Assembly (NCBI GenBank): GCA_013153955.1
Contig: JAADDM010000229.1
Span: 1 to 12,008, forward strand
Source: Gammaproteobacteria bacterium
GTDB taxonomy: Bacteria; Pseudomonadota; Gammaproteobacteria; Thiomicrospirales; Thiomicrospiraceae
Direction: 5' to 3'
Length of the DNA: 12,008 bases
The first letter of the stretch is position 1. Every line of letters begins with the position of its first letter. Shown here piece after piece: positions 6,142 through 12,008 of this stretch. The notes beneath the pieces were generated by a model. That model had not been told where the DNA came from. It did not search any database and saw nothing but the letters and a program-made list of their open reading frames with translations. A program made the position numbers and the translations under genes.

Positions 6142-8292
6142 ATGACAGAGTTCTATCAACTACAACTGTTAAGACCTTTATGGCTACTCGGCATTGTGCC
6201 TGTTATCGTGCTTATTTGGATGGCATGGCAGCTCAATCAACAGCAAGGTGCTTGGCACAGACTGATTGCTCCGCAATTCAGAACCCTACTATTAGGCGCT
6301 TCAGAACAACCCTCTTTAACACCCGCTAGCCGATATGGATTGCTTGGTCTAGGAACATTGTGGCTAATCATGCTGATAGCCCTATCAGGCCCCTCTCTAA
6401 AATCCGTTGATATGCCTGCTGAAAAGAGCCAGCAAGGTACCGTCATTATCCTAGACCTGTCGCTCTCTATGTTGGCCGATGACATCGCCCCTAACCGATT
6501 AAGTCGCCTTAAATTTACCCTCACCGATCTATTGAAACAGCACCCAGAGATGGCGACAGGCCTAGTGGGTTATGCACAAACAGCGCATACCATTACGCCC
6601 ATATCAGAGGACAATCAAACCCTACTTGAAATTCTACCGAGTTTAAACCCCATCATCATGCCAGCCTACGGCTCCGAGCCGTTGCAAGGCTTTCAACAGG
6701 CAAACTCGCTGTTAGAAGGAGCACATATCAATCAGGGCCATATTATCTGGATGACCGATGATATTGAAACAGACCAGGTAGAGCCGCTCCGTCAATGGAT
6801 TCAAGCCCATGACTACAGTGTGAGTATTCTCATGATAGGAACCCAAGCAGGCGGCGCAGTGCATATCCCTGACTACGGCCTCCTAAAAGAGGATAACGGT
6901 AAGATTGTTATGCCGACTTTGCCAAGTCAACGGTTTAAGCCGCTTGGGGAAATACCGAAGGTTAAACTAAATCAATTCAGTCTAACAGAGGATAATCTAA
7001 CCCCATTACTGCCCCCTGTCATAGCCAATAAAAAGTCGACTCAGGATAAACAAGAGACACCAGAGAGTGAACAAGCGATTGCTCACCCATTAGATGAGGG
7101 CGCCTGGTTCATTCTACTACTGCTGCCAGTTTTACCTATTTTATACCGTAGGGGCTGGATTATCGCCCTTACTTCGATAACCACTCTTCCGCTTGCAGCC
7201 CTACTCACCATTGGTAGCTTGGGCATGCTATTACACCCTAACTCAGCCATAGCGCAGAGCACCTCAGAAGCGTCGAGCGAGAACTCAGTTGAAGCTAAAT
7301 TGCCTGATTTTATTGATGTTTTTAAATCCATGAATCAGCAAGGCTACCAGGCCTGGCAGAAAGGCAATTACCAAACCGCTTTAGATCATTTTGAAGACAC
7401 ACAGTGGCGGGCCAGTGCCGAGTATCGTCTTGGCAACTATGACAAGGCTGCACTGCTTTTTACCCAAGATAAAAGTGCAAAAGGACATTACAATCGAGGG
7501 AATGCCCTTGCCAAATCAGGTAAGCTAGAAGCAGCTAAAGAGGCCTATGAAACGGCCATCAAACAGCTGCCGACAGCAGAGTTATTAGCCAACATTCAAA
7601 CCAATCTAAAGCTGGTTAATAAACTGATTGATGAACTCATTGACACACAAACCTCACAATCAGATTCAGAACAACAGCCCCCCAAGCAATCCGCGCAGCC
7701 GACAAAGCCCAAGGCAGCTGATGCTAAGCAGGCTCAAGACCAACAGCAAGCTAATGAAGCGAAAGACTCTAATGCCAAAACAACCCCTAATAGCCCTGAT
7801 ACCAATCCCTCAGGGGCGCAAAAAGGCGCTAACGAAAACAGTGAGGCAACGGGGGACGCACCCCCCCCTAAATCCAATGGAAAGGGTTCTGACGAAACAG
7901 ATCCCTCAAACCCCACCTCATCTTTAGCACAGCAAGGTAGCTCAAAAGGTAATCAAGATGATACAGAAACAAATCAAGAGGCTATGGGGCAGATAGACAG
8001 CGAACAGTTTAGCGATGCCGCGACTCAGAACACCCAGGCAGATGCAGCACTTAATACAAGTAAAGTTGAGACTCAAGATGGCTTGAATAAAGCCTCACGA
8101 CCTACTTCTAGCGAGAAAAAAGCCGTACTGATAGAGGCTGAGCGCGCCAAGCAACAAGAAGCACAACAGGCGACCCAAAACTGGCTTAAACAGATTCCAG
8201 ATCAACCAGGCCTGTTCCTAAAACGCAAATTTGAATACCAATTTCAGCAACAGAAACCAACCGCTGAACCTGGTGGGCATAAACAGTGGTAA
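6142..8292 (+). CDS. BatB/BatC-like fused VWA-TPR membrane protein
   Basis: Fusion of the roles carried by separate BatB and BatC in Bacteroides, 716 aa. Order: membrane helices about 11-29 and 66-83; VWA domain about 98-290 with D105-x-S107-x-S109 (DLSLS) and D206 (MTDD), while the usual MIDAS Thr position appears to be Ser (S178 in YGSEP); helices about 320-336 and 339-364; TPR repeats about 395-490 (GYQAWQKGNYQTALDHFEDT; GNALAKSGKLEAAKEAY); then a roughly 170-residue Gln/Ser/Asn/Lys/Asp-rich disordered linker; finally a short conserved-looking tail, LKQIPDQPGLFLKRKFEYQF (682-701). ATG 6142 is chosen over an in-frame TTG at 6100 because GAGGG lies 7 nt upstream and it follows the batA stop directly. 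TPRs suggest protein-protein contacts. A C8 run sits in the linker. Confidence 0.92.
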   Translation: MTEFYQLQLLRPLWLLGIVPVIVLIWMAWQLNQQQGAWHRLIAPQFRTLLLGASEQPSLTPASRYGLLGLGTLWLIMLIALSGPSLKSVDMPAEKSQQGTVIILDLSLSMLADDIAPNRLSRLKFTLTDLLKQHPEMATGLVGYAQTAHTITPISEDNQTLLEILPSLNPIIMPAYGSEPLQGFQQANSLLEGAHINQGHIIWMTDDIETDQVEPLRQWIQAHDYSVSILMIGTQAGGAVHIPDYGLLKEDNGKIVMPTLPSQRFKPLGEIPKVKLNQFSLTEDNLTPLLPPVIANKKSTQDKQETPESEQAIAHPLDEGAWFILLLLPVLPILYRRGWIIALTSITTLPLAALLTIGSLGMLLHPNSAIAQSTSEASSENSVEAKLPDFIDVFKSMNQQGYQAWQKGNYQTALDHFEDTQWRASAEYRLGNYDKAALLFTQDKSAKGHYNRGNALAKSGKLEAAKEAYETAIKQLPTAELLANIQTNLKLVNKLIDELIDTQTSQSDSEQQPPKQSAQPTKPKAADAKQAQDQQQANEAKDSNAKTTPNSPDTNPSGAQKGANENSEATGDAPPPKSNGKGSDETDPSNPTSSLAQQGSSKGNQDDTETNQEAMGQIDSEQFSDAATQNTQADAALNTSKVETQDGLNKASRPTSSEKKAVLIEAERAKQQEAQQATQNWLKQIPDQPGLFLKRKFEYQFQQQKPTAEPGGHKQW
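7861..7868 (+). repeat. Homopolymeric C8 tract in the disordered linker of the VWA-TPR gene
   Basis: Eight consecutive C, preceded by GGGGGACGCA, encode the prolines of DAPPPK. Adding one C would create an immediate in-frame TAA; losing one leads to a TAG about 20 codons on. Either would remove the conserved C-terminal tail. A potential slippage site only; no direct evidence of variation. Confidence 0.35.
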
Positions 8293-8362
8293 CACCCCAT
8301 AACCCTGACAGCTTTTATTGGCTGACCACCCTATTTACTAACCCGTAATCACCGAGTTTAAT

Positions 8363-10171
8363 ATGAGTCAATTCACACATCATTTAGTGCCTTTACAGGC
8401 GCTCGTCAAATCCATTGGATTTAGCCTACTCCTGCTTACCCCTATGCTTAGCTTTGCAGATAAAATGACCGCCTCAATTGACCGAAAAACCATTGAGATG
8501 GGCGACATTATCACACTCACGATTGAGACTGATTTTCAAACCTATGGCCGTCAACCAGGCCTTGAAAAACTAAAAGATCTGTTTGAGGTACTCGGGCAAC
8601 AACAAAGTAACCAAATTCAACTCATCAACGGCAGTTTTAACTCAATCAGTCGTTGGCAGATTAAACTGCTCGCAAAACAGCCCGGGAAATACACACTACC
8701 CGCATTTAAACTCGGCGATGTGCAAAGTAATTCTCTACAACTGAATATTTCACCGGTTCAACCTAAAACAGCGAACCAGTTTGGTGATTACACGCTTACC
8801 TCCGAAGTGAATAAGCAGACTGCCTACGTACAGGAAGAGGTCATTTATACGCTTAGGCTGTACTTTTTAGGCAGTCTGTCTGGCAACATTAGACCCCCAA
8901 AGTTTGGAGAGGCACTCTCTATCACCCTAAAGGATCAATCCATCTACGGCAAGGAGATACAGGGACAGGCTTATACGGTTTACGAGTGGGTATATGCGCT
9001 CTACCCTCAAAAAAGCGGTGAAATGACCATTCCTGGCCCCCTCTTTACTGGCATTCAGCAGTATAGAAACCGCCAAAAAGGTGTCCAAGAAATTGCAACA
9101 CTACAGAAAATCCGTGTACTGCCTGTACCAAGCAGCTTTGCCCAAAACGCTGATAATACCTGGTTACCAGCAAGAGAGGTACAGCTTACCGAAAGCTGGG
9201 AGCTTGACCCAACAGACCAGCCCCTACTCAAAGTTGGAGACAGTTTAAACCGTACCCTAACCCTAAGTGTCAAAGGCTTACTGAGTAGCCAACTACCTAA
9301 TTTAAAGCCTATCAACCACTCCGACTTTAAAATCTATACTGATAAAGAAAAGACCACTCAAACCACTCTTGAAGAGGGTATTCAGAGCACACTGATTCAA
9401 AAACAGGTAATTATTCTTAAACAACCAGGCCTGGTGACTTTGCCTGAACAGCACATTACCTGGTGGAATACACAAACTCAGAAAATTGAAGTAACTCGTA
9501 TTCCTGCACAGCATTTTGAAGTTAACCCTACACCAGTAACTGCGACTAACCCTTCACAAGTACAGCCTTCAGAACCCACACAAAACATACAAAGCTCAAG
9601 CAAAGTAAGCTCAACAGTGGAGTCTATCTCTAAAGGTAAACAGGGAGATGTTTCACGTGAAACATCTCTATTTTGGAAACTTGTTAGCCTAGCGTTAGGA
9701 CTGCTTTTGCTGGTAACCCTCTTTCTACTACTCTGGTTACGCCATAAACATCGTAAACAGTCAAAGGCGCTCATGCTGGCTTCAATTGAACAGCAAGACA
9801 CACTCGCTGTGGTAACAGAGGGCTTGAATATCACTCCCCTAACATCACTCTGTACAGAGGCTAAAAAGATGACCGACACCCCTCATCAAACCTTTTACCA
9901 AACACTGCGCTCAACGCTAAGTGAACAGTTTGACCTACATAGCGTAAGCCAGCTTACACATGAACCCCTTAGACAGAAAATAGAGCAACTTGAAGCACAC
10001 TTGTTTAGCCAAGCAAACATTTCTGAAAGTATCCAAACAGATATTTGTACTGCTTTTAATGACTTTGCAAAATCCCATCATCGTGCGGAGAAACAGCAAC
10101 AACGCAACGCGATTAAGCAGAGTGGAAAACAACAATTAAAAGCACTATATCCTACTGATACTCAAGAATAG
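8363..10171 (+). CDS. batD: BatD family membrane protein
   Basis: BatD (oxygen-tolerance) family protein, 602 aa, last gene of the operon. A signal peptide-like N-terminus (about 1-32, hydrophobic core FSLLLLTPMLSF, likely cleavage after Ala32 before DK) is followed by a large periplasmic part with beta-rich repeats. Typical BatD features are the opening TASIDRKTIEMGDIITLTIE, a segment LFEVLGQQQSNQ, and KQPGKYTLPAFKLGDVQSNS. One membrane helix at about 438-459 precedes a basic cytoplasmic face (RHKHRKQSK) and a helical cytoplasmic tail to 602. BatD probably works with the VWA proteins at the membrane. An in-frame TAA at 8339 limits the start; ATG 8363 is the first ATG, with a weak ribosome site and 70 bp from the previous gene. 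Codons 429-435 (DVSRETS), in the linker just before the helix, are formed by the parS palindrome. Confidence 0.92.
   Translation: MSQFTHHLVPLQALVKSIGFSLLLLTPMLSFADKMTASIDRKTIEMGDIITLTIETDFQTYGRQPGLEKLKDLFEVLGQQQSNQIQLINGSFNSISRWQIKLLAKQPGKYTLPAFKLGDVQSNSLQLNISPVQPKTANQFGDYTLTSEVNKQTAYVQEEVIYTLRLYFLGSLSGNIRPPKFGEALSITLKDQSIYGKEIQGQAYTVYEWVYALYPQKSGEMTIPGPLFTGIQQYRNRQKGVQEIATLQKIRVLPVPSSFAQNADNTWLPAREVQLTESWELDPTDQPLLKVGDSLNRTLTLSVKGLLSSQLPNLKPINHSDFKIYTDKEKTTQTTLEEGIQSTLIQKQVIILKQPGLVTLPEQHITWWNTQTQKIEVTRIPAQHFEVNPTPVTATNPSQVQPSEPTQNIQSSSKVSSTVESISKGKQGDVSRETSLFWKLVSLALGLLLLVTLFLLLWLRHKHRKQSKALMLASIEQQDTLAVVTEGLNITPLTSLCTEAKKMTDTPHQTFYQTLRSTLSEQFDLHSVSQLTHEPLRQKIEQLEAHLFSQANISESIQTDICTAFNDFAKSHHRAEKQQQRNAIKQSGKQQLKALYPTDTQE
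9645..9668. other. parS: Perfect parS centromere site within batD
   Basis: The core TGTTTCACGTGAAACA (9649-9664) is identical at all 16 positions to the bacterial chromosomal parS consensus bound by ParB (Spo0J). Four more bases on each side (GAGA / TCTC) also pair, giving a 24-bp perfect palindrome at 9645-9668. A perfect 16-mer is not expected by chance in 12 kb. ParB would load here, spread, and recruit SMC/MukB-type condensins and ParA for origin segregation. It sits in coding DNA in the linker before the batD membrane helix. parS sites in characterised genomes cluster near oriC, so this locus is probably origin-proximal. Confidence 0.93.
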
Positions 10172-10217
10172 GGCGCATAAAAAATATAACTCAACAACCT
10201 AAACAGATGACATAAAA

Positions 10218-10250
10218 AAAGGCGCTCAATTGAGCGCCTTTCTTATTACC
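10218..10250. terminator. Bidirectional Rho-independent terminator between convergent batD and aas
   Basis: AAAGGCGCTC-AATT-GAGCGCCTTT (10218-10241) is a perfect 24-bp palindrome: a GC-rich 7-bp core stem extended by A/T pairs around an AATT loop. T-rich sequence follows on the plus strand (TTTCTTATT) and an uninterrupted run of seven A precedes it, acting as the T tract for the minus strand. It would end the bat operon from the left and aas from the right. Confidence 0.93.
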
Positions 10251-10260
10251 GGGTTACCCC

Positions 10261-12008
10261 CTATGAACTGCCAAAATGCCTCTCTGCAATCTTTTGAACC
10301 TCAGGATAGTTGGTTTTACCTGTGCCTAAAATAGGCACTTGTTCAACCAGTATGACTGTTTTGGGAATCATTAATTCATTCACCTGCTTAGCGCGTGCCG
10401 CATCAATAACGGTCTTACGACTCAAGACACTGTCGTCTGTAACCAACACTAGCTGCTCCCCCTTACGCTCATCAGGCACTGAAACCACCACATGATGACC
10501 TTCTGGACTGGCTTCATTAATATAGGTCTCTACCGCTGTTAATGAGACCATCTCTCCGCCTATTTTGGCAAAACGTTTGGCACGTCCCTTAATCCAAACA
10601 AAGCCATCCGTATCAACCTGCACAATATCACCGGTATCATGCCAACCGCCCTCTGGTGGTTGCAGAACCCCAGGCTTATTAGGCATAAGGTAGCCCATCA
10701 TAATGTTCGGACCTTTTACAAACAGGCGACCCGCATCTTCAATACCCGGTACGTCCTCTAATCGGTACTCAACGCCAGGCACAAACTGACCAACTGAACC
10801 ATGCTTATAAGCAGTTTGAATATTGACAGCAAGCACCGGTGTTGTCTCTGTTACCCCGTACCCTTCATAGATGGGTTTATGAAACTTATCGGCATAGGTG
10901 GCACGCGTTTCAGGTCTTAGGCGCTCTGCACCTGCCACCATCGCATCTACACTATAGAAGTCTAACGAATCGGCTTTACGCGCGTAACCACTAAAGAAAG
11001 TATCGGTTCCAAAAATAAGACTTGCGTTGGTTTGATAGACCATCTCAGGCACCACTGCATAATGGACTGGTGAGGGGTACATAAAGACCTTTGCACCCTT
11101 AATAATTGGCCATAACATCCCAGCCGTTAAACCAAAGCAGTGAAAGGTAGGCAGTGCATTAAAAATTTGTTTGCCGGGTAGCATTGATAACATAGAGTGG
11201 ATTTGCTCTATATTAGCTGTCACATTATCATGTGAGAGAAGCACCCCTTTTGGTACACCCTCTGAGCCTGAGGTAAAGAGCACAACAGCTTCACCTGTTG
11301 GCTTCTTAGAAAACCCTGGCAGGGATTTAGGACGCGTTAGCAGACCTGCCACTTTCTGAAAGACCCCAATTTTTTCTTTAATGTCCTCTAAGAAAACAAA
11401 CCGAACCTCGCCTTCAAGCGCTTCAATTAAAGGCTCAAGTTCAAAGGCTTCAACAAACTTCATTGAGGTAATAATGGTCTTTAATTCTGCTGTTTCACAA
11501 GCGGATCGAATCGAACCAATCCCCGATGTGAAGTTGATCATAGCGGGCACATAACCATAGGCTTGAAGCGCAAAGAAACTCGCAGCCATACCTGATACAT
11601 TCGGTAACATAAGCCCAACACGTTTCTCGTCAACCAACACCTTATCAAGCTGTTTACCCAAAATAGTCGAAGCCAATGCCAGCTTTTTTAAACTCAACGC
11701 TTGGTGATTAATATCTTCAACACAAGTAGCAGAGGCATCATAGTTTGATTTAGCATCTAATAAGGCAGCAAACAAAGAATGATGTTTAACCGCTCCATAG
11801 AAACTGCCATCACGCAGTAGTTTAAACACTTGCTGATTCAGGAAGCGGTGCCTTGCCTGGCCTTTCAAGCCTTCTGCTGGCGTAATGGCAACCGCAGGTT
11901 GAAGCGTTAGCGTTATTTTAGGAAACCAAAACTGTTTCATGAACGCGGACTTTGTGCCATCCAAATAGGAGAACTTACTGTAAACCGCTCCGCCAATATG
12001 GATAGGCA
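10261..12008 (-). CDS. aas: Aas-like 2-acylglycerophosphoethanolamine acyltransferase / acyl-ACP synthetase, 5' truncated by window
   Basis: Inner-membrane enzyme that reactivates fatty acid as acyl-ACP and re-acylates lysophosphatidylethanolamine, repairing phospholipids. The frame is open to the right edge, so the TTG at 11964 is internal. Residues read from the edge inward (PIHIGGAVYSKFS, then FWFPKITLTL) resemble the end of the PlsC-type acyltransferase half of E. coli Aas; that half lies mostly outside. The adenylate-forming synthetase half is complete: P-loop FTSGSEGVPKG (about 11248-11280), YEGYGVTETTP (about 10838-10870), WHDTGD (about 10624-10641), GRAKRFAKIGGEMVSL (about 10544-10591) and the C-terminal catalytic Lys in GTGKTNY (about 10308-10328). 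The segments VSGMAASFFALQAYGYVPAM and YPSPVHYAVVPEMVY also follow E. coli Aas. Transcribed towards the bat operon and ending at the shared terminator. A free-standing acyl-CoA ligase is the less likely alternative. Confidence 0.93.
   Translation of the reverse strand, partial: PIHIGGAVYSKFSYLDGTKSAFMKQFWFPKITLTLQPAVAITPAEGLKGQARHRFLNQQVFKLLRDGSFYGAVKHHSLFAALLDAKSNYDASATCVEDINHQALSLKKLALASTILGKQLDKVLVDEKRVGLMLPNVSGMAASFFALQAYGYVPAMINFTSGIGSIRSACETAELKTIITSMKFVEAFELEPLIEALEGEVRFVFLEDIKEKIGVFQKVAGLLTRPKSLPGFSKKPTGEAVVLFTSGSEGVPKGVLLSHDNVTANIEQIHSMLSMLPGKQIFNALPTFHCFGLTAGMLWPIIKGAKVFMYPSPVHYAVVPEMVYQTNASLIFGTDTFFSGYARKADSLDFYSVDAMVAGAERLRPETRATYADKFHKPIYEGYGVTETTPVLAVNIQTAYKHGSVGQFVPGVEYRLEDVPGIEDAGRLFVKGPNIMMGYLMPNKPGVLQPPEGGWHDTGDIVQVDTDGFVWIKGRAKRFAKIGGEMVSLTAVETYINEASPEGHHVVVSVPDERKGEQLVLVTDDSVLSRKTVIDAARAKQVNELMIPKTVILVEQVPILGTGKTNYPEVQKIAERHFGSS

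Larger units (their letters stand above)
2755..9434. repeat. Dispersed 10-bp palindrome CCAGGCCTGG, four exact copies
   Basis: Exact copies lie at 2755-2764 (moxR), 4941-4950 (DUF4381), 7348-7357 (VWA-TPR) and 9425-9434 (batD). One-mismatch relatives are at 8207-8216 and 8557-8566 (CCAGGCCTTG). The copies are read in two frames: as Pro-Gly-Leu at 2755 and 9425, and as Gln-Ala-Trp at 4941 and 7348. Simple peptide conservation therefore does not explain them. Function unknown. Confidence 0.55.

Noticed and set aside
8293..8362. Possible internal promoter in the 70-bp gap before batD
   Set aside because: Only weak TTGGCT/TTTACT-like words are present; no convincing -10 box, so batD is taken as part of the operon.
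9478..9879. Antisense reading frame (133 codons) opposite batD containing DVSRETS
   Set aside because: The shared heptapeptide simply results from the parS palindrome; the rest is low-complexity and opposite well-supported batD.
11491..11498. TGTTTCAC parS half-site inside aas
   Set aside because: Following bases (AAGCGGAT) do not match the second half; an isolated 8-mer is compatible with chance.
1..12008. CRISPR arrays, tRNA/rRNA genes, insertion sequences, prophage or defence genes
   Set aside because: None seen: no regularly spaced repeats, transposase motifs or RNA gene signatures; gene content is ordinary chromosomal.

Overview
The window (12,008 bp, moderate GC) looks like chromosomal DNA from a gammaproteobacterium. 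The evidence is an Aas-type bifunctional phospholipid-repair enzyme close in motif order to the Escherichia coli protein, a complete gammaproteobacterial-style MoxR/Bat operon, and a large multidomain chemoreceptor. Overall style (AT-leaning codon use, MCP with C-terminal zinc-binding CZB domain) would fit a Thiomicrospira/Thiomicrorhabdus-like sulfur oxidiser, but the genus is an inference I cannot verify.

Layout. (1) 1-2425, plus strand: 3' part of a chemoreceptor whose gene starts before the window: membrane helix, HAMP, PAS, further HAMP-like segments, MCP signalling domain, then an unusual C-terminal receiver (REC) domain and a CZB domain. (2) 2426-2607: intergenic region with a probable terminator, a good sigma70-like promoter, and an 11-bp inverted repeat bracketing the -10 box. 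(3) 2608-10171, plus strand: a compact six-gene operon, moxR - DUF58 - DUF4381 - batA-like VWA - batB/batC-like VWA+TPR - batD, with TAATG stop/start overlaps at two junctions. The cytoplasmic AAA+ ATPase MoxR and DUF58 protein probably act with the membrane-anchored VWA proteins and BatD as an envelope chaperone/stress system. (4) 10172-10260: a perfect-palindrome bidirectional terminator. (5) 10261-12008, minus strand: aas, convergent, running off the right edge, encoding the acyl-ACP synthetase half and the last part of the acyltransferase half.

The most striking signal is not a gene. The batD coding region carries a perfect 16-bp parS centromere site (TGTTTCACGTGAAACA) inside a 24-bp perfect palindrome. 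A second, near-perfect parS (differing from the TGTTNCACGTGAAACA consensus only at the first base) lies about 5.9 kb upstream in the DUF58 gene. The Bat operon is therefore probably a ParB-loading zone and the window probably lies in the origin-proximal part of the chromosome. A second unexplained signal is a 10-bp palindrome, CCAGGCCTGG, present four times in the operon in two different reading frames.
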